Positions 9,054-18,566 are shown, counted from the stretch's first letter. The stretch is 64,000 bases of DNA from Magnetovibrio sp. (GCA_002717285.1 PBDF01000011.1:62001-126000); one strand, 5' to 3'. The notes: generated by a model not told the origin, from the letters alone. Made by a program: numbers and translations.

Positions 9054-9970
9054 CAGATGAGCAACCCCTTTTCAACTGCATTGCGCTTATAGGCATAGGC
9101 CTGATCGGCTCATCCCTAGCTCGCTCAATTAAGAAGCATCGTCTCAGCAAACACATTTCTGTTTGCACCCGCTCGGATGAGACCTTAGAGAAGGCCCGTA
9201 ACCTAGGGCTTGGCGATAGCTACCATAAAGAACCCGCTGAAGCTGTAAAAGAAGCTGATCTTGTAGTCATATGCACACCCATGGGGGCTTATGCAAGCGT
9301 TGCTCAAGCAATGTCGCCAGGACTTAGGTCAGGTGCTATCATAAGTGATGTCGGTTCTACAAAGCAGTCAGTATTTAGTGATTTACGCCCATATTTGCCA
9401 GATTGGGTCCACCTCGTCCCTGCGCACCCGGTTGCCGGCACTGCAGACTCAGGACCTGAATCAGGTTATCATGAGTTATTTGAAAATCATTGGTGCATTC
9501 TTACCCCATCAGAAGACACTGACTTAAAAGCTATATCTAAAATTAAAAATCTGTGGAAGAGTTGCGGCATGATGGTTGAAACAATGGATGCATCACACCA
9601 CGATCATGTATTAGCAATCACCTCTCATCTTCCACAACTAATATCTTATACCATTGTGGGTACTGTCACCGATCTACAAGACGACCTGAAGAGTGAAGTT
9701 AGTAAATTTGCAGCGGGAGGCTTACGCGATTTTACCCGTATTGCTGCTTCTGACCCAATTATGTGGCGTGATGTCTGCCTCAAAAATAAAGACGCTGTAC
9801 TTGATGTACTTGGCCGGTTCACAGAGGATCTTACAGCGCTACAACGGGCGATCAGGCGGAGCCAAGGGGATCTGCTGGAGGATAGCTTCAACCGCACTAG
9901 AGAAATCCGCCTTCGGGTCATCGAGGCTAAGCAGGATTTTATTGACGTAAAACCCAAAGAAAAGAAATAA
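9050..9970 (+). CDS. tyrC: Prephenate/arogenate dehydrogenase (TyrA/TyrC type)
   Basis: This is a 306-residue NAD(P)-dependent dehydrogenase that oxidatively decarboxylates prephenate or arogenate towards tyrosine. The Rossmann motif GIGLIGSSLARS is near residues 15-26. Catalytic-domain motifs are DVGSTK, VPAHPVAGTADSGP and ASHHDHVLAITSHLPQ. It is translationally coupled to hisC and ends four bases before the convergent DUF2125 gene. No chorismate mutase or ACT domain is fused, consistent with the separate mutase gene at 7042. Confidence 0.93.
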   Translation: MTDEQPLFNCIALIGIGLIGSSLARSIKKHRLSKHISVCTRSDETLEKARNLGLGDSYHKEPAEAVKEADLVVICTPMGAYASVAQAMSPGLRSGAIISDVGSTKQSVFSDLRPYLPDWVHLVPAHPVAGTADSGPESGYHELFENHWCILTPSEDTDLKAISKIKNLWKSCGMMVETMDASHHDHVLAITSHLPQLISYTIVGTVTDLQDDLKSEVSKFAAGGLRDFTRIAASDPIMWRDVCLKNKDAVLDVLGRFTEDLTALQRAIRRSQGDLLEDSFNRTREIRLRVIEAKQDFIDVKPKEKK

Positions 9971-9974
9971 AAGC

Positions 9975-11033
9975 TCAGTGCCAATTGACTTTGGGTAATT
10001 TCAACAATCGAATTGGTCCAATGTATAAATTCTGATTTTGGGCAGTTATTGACAAATTTAAAACTGGTGGACCACCATCAACAGGGGCACGTGATAAAAC
10101 ACCAATAAGCACCTTCGCCGTTATAGCGTTGCGTGCTGTAACGACGCTCAACGCTTTCAGGGCATCAATAGTTTGGTAGAAACCTTCAAGCTTAGCCGTC
10201 AGCGCACCAATTGGTTGCAATTTATTATCTAGGGCAAGAGTGCCTTCTGTATGAACTTTCAAAGGTCCATGTCCAATTTTCAACGTCTTCAACTCAGCAG
10301 TGCCTCCATTGTCACGCCAATTCTCTAGTGATCTTACAAGATTATCACCCTCTATTTTCCCAATTAAGTGGGCTTCAGTAATGAGGCTTAATTTAGTGCC
10401 CAAGGGTGAAAATCTAAACCAAGGCAAAATTAAGTTTTCTGTTGAAGCAGATAGGCTCCAGCTTGCAGCATGAACATCTACATCAGGTTTTTCTAGTTTT
10501 TTTACAAGTAGCTCAGCACGAGGGATACCTATTACCTCACTAGCTGCGTTATAATTGATTAGTTGAACCTCAGTTAGGCCTATATTTACATTTGTTAATT
10601 CACCCTTAAAAAGAACAAATTCAGCCAAAGCTTGTTCCACATCACCTGTAAATTTTTGGCCTTCTTTAGCCTTCCCAAAAACAAGGATTTGTTTACCTGA
10701 TACCTCGATTCTATATCTGTTCTTGTCCCAAAGCCTGGTAGTAACCTTAAGACTTTCGCCTTGCCAATCCAAAGAAAAGGCATTTTTGGACACACTTAAT
10801 GCAGGTGAAGTTACCTCTAGATGAATGGCGAACGGATAGCCAGAAGCAACCAGCTTCTCATAACGCAAGTTCAAACCGTGGTTTGATTGTTCCTTGATCC
10901 ACATAACTGACTGTTCTTGCACGCTCATTGCGAGAGCTATCCATAAAATACTGTAGATAGCACCAATGAACACCAAAACGACCGAAGCAATCAACCAGGG
11001 TCTTATCGTTCTTTGCTTGTCAAAGTCAGTCAT
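9975..11033 (-). CDS. DUF2125 family envelope protein
   Basis: This 352-residue protein has an N-terminal transmembrane segment at about residues 13-35 and a long beta-rich periplasmic part. It matches the alphaproteobacterial DUF2125 family by the early segment LVASGYPFAIHLEV and by the repeated amphipathic strands that follow. Its function is unknown to me. Position next to tyrC and ChaC is a conserved alphaproteobacterial order rather than evidence of a shared pathway. It is divergent from the ChaC gene with about 54 bases between them. Confidence 0.8.
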   Translation of the reverse strand: MTDFDKQRTIRPWLIASVVLVFIGAIYSILWIALAMSVQEQSVMWIKEQSNHGLNLRYEKLVASGYPFAIHLEVTSPALSVSKNAFSLDWQGESLKVTTRLWDKNRYRIEVSGKQILVFGKAKEGQKFTGDVEQALAEFVLFKGELTNVNIGLTEVQLINYNAASEVIGIPRAELLVKKLEKPDVDVHAASWSLSASTENLILPWFRFSPLGTKLSLITEAHLIGKIEGDNLVRSLENWRDNGGTAELKTLKIGHGPLKVHTEGTLALDNKLQPIGALTAKLEGFYQTIDALKALSVVTARNAITAKVLIGVLSRAPVDGGPPVLNLSITAQNQNLYIGPIRLLKLPKVNWH

Positions 11034-11087
11034 ATCAGCCTTTATAGGCTCTCTAGTTTAATAACCATAACGTAATGAGATGTTAAT

Positions 11088-11639
11088 TTGGTTTTTTCGC
11101 AATTTACACCTCAAAAAAATATCTGGATTTTCGGATATGCCTCTCTCATGTGGCGTCCAGGTTTTCCTTTTGTAGAAACCCAAACAGCACTATTACGCGG
11201 ATATCATCGAGCCCTTTGCGTATATTCAACAAAATATCGTGGAACACCTCAAAAGCCAGGTCTCGTTATGGGACTAGATCACGGTGGCTCCTGCATAGGG
11301 CGAGCTTTCTTGCTGGCTAAAAACGATGTACCAAAAGTGATGGAATATCTTCACGAGCGAGAATTAGACACCAACACATACACCCCAAAATTTCTTACCG
11401 TTAAATTAAATAATGGACGAAAGGTAAAGGCCTATCATTTTTTAGTGCGGCGAGAACATGAGCAATATGCAGGCAAGCTCAGCTTTAACGAGACTGTTGA
11501 GTTGGTCCGTAGCGGTGTCGGCCCAAAAGGCACATCAATAGAGTACCTTGGAAACACCCTAGATCACCTCAAATCAATGGGTATTAACGAGAGGATGTTA
11601 CAGAAAATTTATGATAGTGCAAAAGGACCAATCAGTTGA
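11088..11639 (+). CDS. ChaC-like gamma-glutamylcyclotransferase
   Basis: ChaC proteins cleave glutathione to 5-oxoproline and Cys-Gly. The 183-residue protein begins with the substrate-binding loop FGYASLMWRPGF (residues 15-26), then RGYHRALCVYS, and a HERELDTNTY segment that should hold the catalytic glutamate. The start is a TTG at 11088, preceded by GAG eight bases upstream. No in-frame ATG lies near, and this start puts the FGYASL loop at the expected position. It is convergent with nrdJ. Confidence 0.9.
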   Translation: MVFSQFTPQKNIWIFGYASLMWRPGFPFVETQTALLRGYHRALCVYSTKYRGTPQKPGLVMGLDHGGSCIGRAFLLAKNDVPKVMEYLHERELDTNTYTPKFLTVKLNNGRKVKAYHFLVRREHEQYAGKLSFNETVELVRSGVGPKGTSIEYLGNTLDHLKSMGINERMLQKIYDSAKGPIS

Positions 11640-11689
11640 TTTTTACTTTATGTCGTATATTCTACCATTAATTGGCTTGGCAAAAGTCT

Positions 11690-14062
11690 TCAACCACACT
11701 TGGAATAGTTACAACTCACGCAACTATCGCAACCTTCTTCTTTTTTTAAGCTAAGTTGGCCACACTTTGGACATTGGCGAAATGGCTGCGCTCCATTAAT
11801 AGAGGATATATCGTAGCTTTTGCTGAGAGCTTCCTCCGGCTGAGCTCCAACCAATTCAGGCAAAATTCTTGATTGGGCTTGCTTTCTGTCAGAGGAGCCC
11901 GGCTTAAGAAATCCAACAGTAATCATATGCTTTTCAATAACCTCCCCAATGGCAGCTAAAAGTGAAGGTATATATCGGCCACCCATCCAATGACCACCGC
12001 GCGGATCAAATACAGCTTTTAATTCCTCAACTACAAAAGAGACATCACCACCACGGCGGAAAACGGCAGAAATCATTCTAGTGAGTGCAACAGTCCACGC
12101 ATAATGCTCCATATTTTTAGAATTAATGAAAATTTCAAATGGCCGGATGCGGCCACTATCATCGATAATATCACTAAGGGTAATGTACATGGCATGGTCC
12201 CTTTCTGGCCAACGTACTTTATAAGTAGACCCTTTTAGCTCTTCCGGGCGATCAAGGGGCTGAAATAAATGAGTAATTGGACCCGAGTCGCCTTGGTCAG
12301 CAGGGGTCGACGATACCATCGGTTTTTCTAAGGGTAATTCTGGTTCGTTATTTGATACCCTACTCTCCTTACTCAGTTCAAGGACAGAGCCTGTAACATC
12401 ATTTGGCCTATATGTGGTACAGCCCTTGCATCCGAGATCAAAAGCCTGCATGTAAATATCCTTAAACTCATCAAAGGAAATGCTCTCTGGACAATTTATT
12501 GTTTTTGAAATGGAACTGTCGATATATTCTTGGACTGTAGCCTGCATGACAAGATGATCATTGGGACTCAGCTCTTGAGCACAAACAAAGGAGTCTGGCA
12601 GGATAGCCCTCTCTCCATAAATTCGATGATATAAGCGAGCTGCATAATCGGAAACTTCTTCCTCGCGACGTGTGCCATCCTCCATGAGGATGTAACGGTT
12701 GTATTTAAAACTGAAGACTGGCTCAATTCCAGAAGAGACATTATCTGCAAATAAAGAGATAGTTCCTGTGGGTGCGACAGATGTAAGCAGGGCATTACGA
12801 ATACCATGCTGAGAAATAGCTTCACGCACGTCTTGATCAAGAGCCCTGATAGTACCAGAACGGAGGTATTCTTCCTTGTTGTAGAGTGGGAACGCTCCTT
12901 TTTCGGCAGCTAATTTTACAGAACTAAAATAAGACGCACGCTGAATAACTTTCATCCACTGGCGGGTTAAATTTATGGCCTCAGGTGCACCATAACGCGC
13001 ACCGCACATAATGAGCGCATCAGCAAGGCCTGTAATTCCAAGACCTATACGACGCTTAGATTTAGCTTCCTGCTCTTGTTCAAGAAGAGGAAAATTGGAA
13101 ATATCAATAACATTATCCATGAACCGAACACTTGTCTCAACCAGATCGCCAAGTGCTGCTTGATCAAGATAAGCCTTCTTTGTAAAAGGCCCTTTGACCA
13201 ATTTTGCGAGATTTAAGGAACCTAGAAGGCAAGCTCCATAAGGTGGTAAAGGTTGCTCACCACATGGGTTTGTAGCTTGAATTGTCTCACAATAATTGAG
13301 CGGGTTTAAACGGTTAATGCGATCAATAAAAATGACACCTGGTTCTGCATAGGCATAGGTTGCACGCATAATCTTGTTCCAAAGCTTGCGAGCTGGAAGG
13401 CTTTTGTAAATGGTATTTTTATAAGTCAACTCCCAAGAGGCGTCTTCTTTGACTGCGACCATAAAATCATCAGTTACCAGTACAGATAAATTAAACATCC
13501 GTAGACGACCAGCTTCCTGCTTGGCTTCGATAAAGAGTTCAATATCTGGATGATCACATCTCATTACGGCCATCATCGCACCCCGCCTAGATCCAGCACT
13601 CATAATCGTGCGGCACATAGCGTCCCACACATCCATAAACGAGATCGGACCCGAGGCATCAGCTCCAACACTACTGACCAGAGCGCCTTTAGGACGAAGG
13701 GTCGAAAAATCGTACCCAATGCCACCACCCTGTTGCATGGTCAAAGCAGCTTCTTTCAGACTTTCAAAAATTCCAGCAAGGTCATCAGGGACATCACCCA
13801 TTACAAAGCAATTAAAAAGGGTAACCCTACGTTTAGCTCCAGCGCCAGACACAATACGTCCAGCCGGCAAAAACTTAAAGTCTTCCAAAGCATTATAAAA
13901 TTTTTGATGCCATGTTTCTCTATCCGTTTCTGGCTCTGAAAGAGCTATGGCAAGACGATCCCACGTATCCTCAATATTTTTATCCACAGGACGACCATCT
14001 GCATCTTTCAAACGGTATTTCATATCCCAGATACGTTGAGATATAGATGCAATCTGAACCAT
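11690..14062 (-). CDS. nrdJ: Adenosylcobalamin-dependent (class II) ribonucleotide reductase, compact form
   Basis: NrdJ makes deoxyribonucleotides using a B12-generated thiyl radical and needs no oxygen. Family motifs are FNCFVMGDVPD, QQGGGIGYDFSTLRP, SAGSRRGAMM, NPCGEQPLPPYGACLLGSLNL and SVAPTGTISLFAD. The C-terminus carries redox-active cysteines in CPKCGQL and CDSCVSCNYSKCG. At 790 residues it is much shorter than the roughly 1200-residue NrdJ of many Alphaproteobacteria, and I see no N-terminal ATP-cone. A good sigma70-type promoter (14173-14201) and a DnaA-box cluster lie upstream. No class I nrdAB is in the window. Confidence 0.95.
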   Translation of the reverse strand: MVQIASISQRIWDMKYRLKDADGRPVDKNIEDTWDRLAIALSEPETDRETWHQKFYNALEDFKFLPAGRIVSGAGAKRRVTLFNCFVMGDVPDDLAGIFESLKEAALTMQQGGGIGYDFSTLRPKGALVSSVGADASGPISFMDVWDAMCRTIMSAGSRRGAMMAVMRCDHPDIELFIEAKQEAGRLRMFNLSVLVTDDFMVAVKEDASWELTYKNTIYKSLPARKLWNKIMRATYAYAEPGVIFIDRINRLNPLNYCETIQATNPCGEQPLPPYGACLLGSLNLAKLVKGPFTKKAYLDQAALGDLVETSVRFMDNVIDISNFPLLEQEQEAKSKRRIGLGITGLADALIMCGARYGAPEAINLTRQWMKVIQRASYFSSVKLAAEKGAFPLYNKEEYLRSGTIRALDQDVREAISQHGIRNALLTSVAPTGTISLFADNVSSGIEPVFSFKYNRYILMEDGTRREEEVSDYAARLYHRIYGERAILPDSFVCAQELSPNDHLVMQATVQEYIDSSISKTINCPESISFDEFKDIYMQAFDLGCKGCTTYRPNDVTGSVLELSKESRVSNNEPELPLEKPMVSSTPADQGDSGPITHLFQPLDRPEELKGSTYKVRWPERDHAMYITLSDIIDDSGRIRPFEIFINSKNMEHYAWTVALTRMISAVFRRGGDVSFVVEELKAVFDPRGGHWMGGRYIPSLLAAIGEVIEKHMITVGFLKPGSSDRKQAQSRILPELVGAQPEEALSKSYDISSINGAQPFRQCPKCGQLSLKKEEGCDSCVSCNYSKCG

Positions 14063-14172
14063 TTTAGATTTTTCCTTTAAGATATAGTCGATTTATAAAA
14101 TACCAGAAAAAGCAACGTTCACATGGGATGCTAACTTTTTTGAAGAGTTCTACTCGTTGAATTTTCTCAAAA

Positions 14173-14201
14173 ATTTTACACCTTGAAGCTAAAATCGTCA
14201 A
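14173..14201 (-). promoter_or_regulatory. Predicted sigma70-type promoter of nrdJ
   Basis: On the minus strand TTGACG (14201-14196) and TAAAAT (14178-14173) are separated by exactly 17 bases, close to the sigma70 consensus. The implied transcription start is near 14166, about 100 bases before the nrdJ ATG. No other promoter of this quality is in the gap. Confidence 0.6.
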
Positions 14202-14295
14202 TATTTGTTCTTGTTATGTTTCGCCCACAGTTTTGTTCTTTAGCTATAGGCCCCTTTTACCTGCGCAGCACCTTCTTTATTGAGAGTTACTAACA

Positions 14296-14360
14296 TTATC
14301 CACAAGACCAGAATCAGTTTTATCCACATTTTTTTCCACATTATTTTTATATGTGCATAA
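14296..14360. promoter_or_regulatory. Cluster of DnaA boxes in the nrdJ upstream region
   Basis: Three perfect TTATNCACA boxes lie within 65 bases: TTATCCACA at 14296-14304 and 14320-14328 (plus strand) and TTATGCACA at 14360-14352 (minus strand). A fourth site, TTTTCCACA at 14332-14340, differs by one base. They fill the space between the plsC stop and the nrdJ promoter, about 95-165 bases upstream of its -35. The motif identity is seen directly. A role in DnaA control of nrdJ, DnaA titration or replication initiation is inferred. The rest of the 303-base gap (14063-14365) holds only the promoter; I see no small gene. Confidence 0.75.
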
Positions 14361-14365
14361 AGTAT

Positions 14366-15085
14366 TTAGTTAACTGAACCTTCTGCTATCAGCCTGTTAG
14401 TGGCCTTTTCAACTTGACTTTCAAGTTCTGAAATAAAAGCTTCACGCTCCATCCCTGGGACTATTGATGGCAAAAATTCAATAATAATTTTACCTGGCCT
14501 TTTGGTAAAAGATCTACGACCCCAAAACAAGCCTGAGTTTAAGGCTACTGGGATGACGGAAACACCAACTTTTTTATAAATCGCTGCAACCCCAGGGTGA
14601 TATGGCAGCCTAAAACCAGGCGTGCTTCGAGTGCCTTCTGGAAAAATCACAAGCTGACGTCCATTTTCAATAACTTCTTGGCTTTTACGAACTAACTGCC
14701 TTAGAGCCATTCCACCACCATCTCTGTTAATCGCAACCATTTTATCTTTCTTAAGTAACCAGCCGTAAAGTGGGATTGATAACAATTCCTTTTTTAATAC
14801 AAAGGCAGGATCTTCCAACAATAGGAAGAAAATACCTGTATCCCAGGCGGATTGGTGTTTTGATGAATACAATGCCGGACCGACAGGAATATTCTCTCGA
14901 CCCCTTACTTCATAGCTAAGGCCGACAAGCACCTTTAAACCTCCCATAATCAGCCGCATCCATGTCTTGAGACCTTTGTTAAGCACAGCGCGTGGCATAG
15001 GTATAGTCAACAGAAGTACCATAATGATAAAGAATGAAATTCCAAAAAACCAAATATTGAAGAGAGTTGAACGAATAAAGATCAT
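14366..15085 (-). CDS. plsC: 1-acyl-sn-glycerol-3-phosphate acyltransferase
   Basis: PlsC acylates lysophosphatidic acid to phosphatidic acid at the inner membrane. The 239-residue protein starts with a membrane segment (about residues 8-29). It has the catalytic HX4D motif HQSAWD (77-82), the glycerol-phosphate motif FPEGTRSTPG near 150, and VIPVALNSGLFWG. It lies 10 bases downstream of the YdcF-family gene in a likely ftsE-ftsX-ydcF-plsC transcription unit. Confidence 0.93.
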   Translation of the reverse strand: MIFIRSTLFNIWFFGISFFIIMVLLLTIPMPRAVLNKGLKTWMRLIMGGLKVLVGLSYEVRGRENIPVGPALYSSKHQSAWDTGIFFLLLEDPAFVLKKELLSIPLYGWLLKKDKMVAINRDGGGMALRQLVRKSQEVIENGRQLVIFPEGTRSTPGFRLPYHPGVAAIYKKVGVSVIPVALNSGLFWGRRSFTKRPGKIIIEFLPSIVPGMEREAFISELESQVEKATNRLIAEGSVN

Positions 15086-15095
15086 CTTTTTTGAA

Positions 15096-15722
15096 TTAGA
15101 CCTTTCCCTTAAAAAAAATTTCAGTTTTCTGACGTAATACAGCTAATAGAAATTTATTGTATTCAGTTGCAATAAGCTCTGCAGTTCCACTCCATGCCCA
15201 CCACTCATCAACCTTTACATGTGACGGAAAAACTGAGTGAGCTATAATCTTTGCATTGGGCATTGCGTGCCTAAACTCTAACAAGCTTCGCGGCATATGA
15301 TAAGCAGCCGTTACAAGCCGTATCGATCTGTACCCTCTATTTTTAGACCAATTTGCCGTCTCTTGCGCATTTCCCAATGTGTTGGTTGCTGTACCTATAT
15401 CAATCCGTGATTCCAGCCCAAAAGGGTCACGTTTGAATATTTTAAATAAATTTTTCACATCCAAACCCTGATATGCACCAGAAACAAATAATCTATTAGC
15501 TAAGTTCCGCTCTATTAAATCAAGGCCCTCTTCCAACCTTCCGCTTCCTCCAGTCAATACAATAATCGCATCTGTGCGAATTAGTGGTTCTTTAGTTATT
15601 TTAGGAATTGAGTCCGCGAAACGAACGAGACCAGCGATCCAAAACAATATTAGGCCAATTGCTACTATCAACATACCTCTATACAAGCGCCCTGATCGTC
15701 GTTGTGAAACAAATCCAGCCAT
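15096..15722 (-). CDS. YdcF/ElyC family (DUF218) membrane-anchored protein
   Basis: This 208-residue protein has one N-terminal membrane helix (about residues 17-36) and a DUF218 domain. Conserved elements are DAIIVLTGGSGRLEEGLDL, LFVSGAY, a short acidic/threonine stretch IDIGTATNTLGNAQE and LVTAAYHMPRSLLEFR. Relatives SanA and ElyC affect envelope integrity and lipid-carrier use, but the biochemical activity here is not evident from sequence. The ATG lies 30 bases after the ftsX stop. Confidence 0.84.
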   Translation of the reverse strand: MAGFVSQRRSGRLYRGMLIVAIGLILFWIAGLVRFADSIPKITKEPLIRTDAIIVLTGGSGRLEEGLDLIERNLANRLFVSGAYQGLDVKNLFKIFKRDPFGLESRIDIGTATNTLGNAQETANWSKNRGYRSIRLVTAAYHMPRSLLEFRHAMPNAKIIAHSVFPSHVKVDEWWAWSGTAELIATEYNKFLLAVLRQKTEIFFKGKV

Positions 15723-15752
15723 TATTGCTTGTACTCCAGATTTTTCAAAAAA

Positions 15753-16667
15753 CTACAACATTCTTGCCAAGGTCCTCATCACCGTAAATCGCGCAGATAT
15801 CATAGCAATTAGGGATACCACAATCGGAGATGAGCATAAAATAGCCCAATGAGCCAAGCTAAGTGAAAATTCAGGAAAATAACCTGAGTTTAGTGAGCCC
15901 GCTAAAGTACCAATACTCCATAATGTCGGTGCAGCAAGCAAAAGGCCAATAATCCCACCTCGCAAACCTAACATCAAAGCGCGGCTTGCGAACTGACGTG
16001 CTATGTATGAGTCCTGAGCACCAATCAAATGTAGGACTTCAATGGCCTCATGGTGAATTGCCAAACCCGTTCGTGTCGCAAAAATTACAGTACCTATTGT
16101 TGCGGTGGCAATGAACAAAAGAACCGCTAATGCCAATGCACGAACAGTTTGGATTAGATCTACTAGATGACCAAGCCAAACTCCATGGTCATCAATGACG
16201 GCGCCCGGAGCGATTGCTGACAAACGAAACTCCAATGCCGTCATATCCAAAACGGCTCCCTTTTCCAGTTCAACATCAATTAATGTCGGCAAAGGTAGAC
16301 TCGCTGCAAGCGCACCCTTTCCAAGCCATGGCTCCAAAAGCACCAATACTCTATCCTCACTCAAGGTTCTAACATTTGTTACCCCGGGTGTTGTACTTAA
16401 CAAGTTAACAATGGCCTCCAACTTTTTTGTTTCTTTCTTGCTAATTGATTGAGTAGCGCCAATCTTCGAGCTATTTTCTAGCAAAGGAGCTATTTGAACT
16501 GTAAGAGTTCCACTCATGCCCTTGTCCCAGCGCCTCACTATATCATCAAGCACAAGCATTCCAGCAAGGGCCAAAATCGCCAAATAGACCATGAAAGCAA
16601 TCAGCCAAGGTAGAAACTGCCCTAAAGTATCACGATCTAATTGAAGATCTGTACGTCTTGTGAACAT
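15753..16667 (-). CDS. ftsX: Cell division protein FtsX
   Basis: FtsX is the membrane partner of FtsE in the ABC-like complex that controls peptidoglycan hydrolases at the septum. The 304-residue protein has a first membrane helix at about residues 18-42, a periplasmic domain, then three helices (about 173-200, 225-250, 270-292), the expected FtsX topology. The cytoplasmic loop AIHHEAIEVLHLIGAQDSYIA is typical. It directly follows ftsE with no intergenic base. Confidence 0.92.
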   Translation of the reverse strand: MFTRRTDLQLDRDTLGQFLPWLIAFMVYLAILALAGMLVLDDIVRRWDKGMSGTLTVQIAPLLENSSKIGATQSISKKETKKLEAIVNLLSTTPGVTNVRTLSEDRVLVLLEPWLGKGALAASLPLPTLIDVELEKGAVLDMTALEFRLSAIAPGAVIDDHGVWLGHLVDLIQTVRALALAVLLFIATATIGTVIFATRTGLAIHHEAIEVLHLIGAQDSYIARQFASRALMLGLRGGIIGLLLAAPTLWSIGTLAGSLNSGYFPEFSLSLAHWAILCSSPIVVSLIAMISARFTVMRTLARML

Positions 16668-17333
16668 CTATTTACTCATCTGCAATTCCAAATGGCCTTT
16701 ATCCAGCCTGAGACGCGGGTGTTTCAAACGCTTGACTAGGGTCTCGTTATGAGTAGCAACAACAACAGTTGTTCCGTGCTTAATTAGCTCGTCAAACAAA
16801 TGCATCAGACGAATTGCCATTTGATCGTCAACATTGCCCGTCGGTTCATCGGCTAATAAAATTTTGGGCCGTGCGATGACTGCACGAGCAATAGCAAGGC
16901 GCTGTTGCTGTCCGCCAGAAAGAGTGGGTGGTCGGGCGTCCATATGATCTTGCAGGCCAACCCATTTAAGTAATTCTTCCACATTTCGCTGAATTTCTAA
17001 ATTACTTGTTCCAGCCACCCGCAAGGGCAAGGCTACATTATCAAAAGCTGACAAATGTTTCATTAATCGAAATTCTTGAAAAACCACACCAACCCTGCGC
17101 CTTAATGCAGGTAGGTCTTTACGTTTAGTTGTAGCTATGTCACGGCCAAACAAAGTAATTAGACCACGCGAGGGCTTAAGAGCCATGTACATGAGACGCA
17201 ACAAAGAAGACTTTCCCGCACCGCTGGCCCCAACTAAAAAATGAAACGACCCCGGTGGCAAAAAAAAGGAAATATCTTGAAGCACCTCTGGACCAAGACC
17301 ATATCTGAGACCTACATTTTCAAAGCGAACCAA
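16668..17333 (-). CDS. ftsE: Cell division ATP-binding protein FtsE
   Basis: FtsE is the ABC ATPase of the FtsEX complex. I placed the start at the TTG at 17333 rather than at the farther upstream ATG at 17414. The TTG is preceded by AGGA at good spacing and gives [12 protein letters not shown], matching family N-termini, and a 221-residue protein close to E. coli FtsE. Walker A is GASGAGKS (35-42), the signature [14 protein letters not shown] lies near residue 135, and Walker B is [13 protein letters not shown]. It is the first gene of the ftsE-ftsX unit. Confidence 0.93.
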   Translation of the reverse strand: MVRFENVGLRYGLGPEVLQDISFFLPPGSFHFLVGASGAGKSSLLRLMYMALKPSRGLITLFGRDIATTKRKDLPALRRRVGVVFQEFRLMKHLSAFDNVALPLRVAGTSNLEIQRNVEELLKWVGLQDHMDARPPTLSGGQQQRLAIARAVIARPKILLADEPTGNVDDQMAIRLMHLFDELIKHGTTVVVATHNETLVKRLKHPRLRLDKGHLELQMSK

Positions 17334-17514
17334 GTTTTTTTCCTGAATAAATTTAATTAAATACAAGTTGCAGTAACAATGACATGCCAATAGTGTACAG
17401 TCTAGATACACCAAAGAAATATATAGGTATCAAAAGAGTTATAACAAATCAAACTTCCATAACTTGACGTCAGACTCGTCAAAAGTTTATAAGTGACAAA
17501 GTTTCAATATAAAT

Positions 17515-18540
17515 ATGGTGCTCATGATTATTAGCTGTCCAAACTGTTCAACGACATACAAAGTCGATAATGCCATTTTGGGCCCCCAGGGAAAATCTGT
17601 GCAATGTTCCAATTGTGGGAAGCAATGGCACCAACTTCCTGTAAAAGAAACATCTGCAAAACAACCCTACGCATCACAACCACAAATACAACCGGGATCG
17701 ATGATTGATCCGACAATGCTACAGGCTCAAATTCTTGCCCAAATACAGGCATTGATAGCAACAAATCAGATACCGCATATTGATCAAATACAATCAACAA
17801 CCAGCCCTGCAACTCAACCGCCACCCCAATTAGAGCCAAACACAAATCAATTAGCTGAAGAAGAACCTCCTTCCCAAGAAAAGCTTAATGAAATGTTCGG
17901 CGAAGATGAGCCAAAACCACCTGTCTCACTCATGGCTGACGAAAATGTCGATGATGACAATAATTATGATAACCTTGAAGATATACCAGATCCTGATCCA
18001 ATTCCCGAATCCTTAATGAGCAAAGATGCGTATGACGAAGATTCCTTTACTGAAGATGACGACGAGGAGGAGGATGAGGATGAAGATGAAAAAAGTTCCA
18101 GCTTAGGCGCAGTAATATTAGTAATTTTCACATTTTTGATTGTCGGAGCAGCTGTAGCTGGCTACTTCTTTCGTGATATGGTTCAAGAAACAATCCCGCA
18201 AACCAAACCCCTATACGATATGATTGGCCTTAGCGACCCACTAGGAGCTGGCCTTGATATTCAAGATGTTCAATCACAACGTGAGCAAGAAGGAGATGTT
18301 GACGTTCTTAAGGTTACTGGAAATATTGTAAACATTTCTGAAAAATTACGGACAGTTCCTCTTATTCGAATTTCGCTATTTGGTGAAGAAAACGAAGAAA
18401 TTCAATTTATAAACATTACACCCGATATGGCCGAAATCCCTGCTGGAGAAAAAATAATTTTTCAAGGATCTATAACGAATCCTGCAGAGAGAGCTAAAAA
18501 AATGGAAGTGACTTTTACAAAGCCTGAAATAACAGAATAA
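17515..18540 (+). CDS. MJ0042-type zinc-finger membrane protein with acidic linker
   Basis: This 341-residue protein starts with an MJ0042 zinc-ribbon (Cys8, Cys11, Cys31, Cys34; CPNC and CSNC). A long Gln/Pro-rich then strongly acidic linker follows, including a run of Asp/Glu at about residues 181-192. One transmembrane helix lies at about 196-218, with a DUF3426-like extracytoplasmic domain (VTGNIVNISEKLRTVPLIRISLF). An ATG at 17524 would give the more usual MIISCPNC start. Family members stand next to ftsE in many Alphaproteobacteria. The function is unknown. Confidence 0.85.
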   Translation: MVLMIISCPNCSTTYKVDNAILGPQGKSVQCSNCGKQWHQLPVKETSAKQPYASQPQIQPGSMIDPTMLQAQILAQIQALIATNQIPHIDQIQSTTSPATQPPPQLEPNTNQLAEEEPPSQEKLNEMFGEDEPKPPVSLMADENVDDDNNYDNLEDIPDPDPIPESLMSKDAYDEDSFTEDDDEEEDEDEDEKSSSLGAVILVIFTFLIVGAAVAGYFFRDMVQETIPQTKPLYDMIGLSDPLGAGLDIQDVQSQREQEGDVDVLKVTGNIVNISEKLRTVPLIRISLFGEENEEIQFINITPDMAEIPAGEKIIFQGSITNPAERAKKMEVTFTKPEITE

Positions 18541-18566
18541 ATTAAAAAATTCAGTTAGCCCAACTA

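Noticed and set aside
14207..14221. GTTC-N7-GTTT resembling an alphaproteobacterial LexA box near the nrdJ -35
   Set aside because: One of the eight defined bases is wrong and such near matches are common in AT-rich sequence. Not enough to claim SOS control.
14063..14365. Cobalamin riboswitch upstream of nrdJ
   Set aside because: I looked for the B12-box core and pairing segments and found none.
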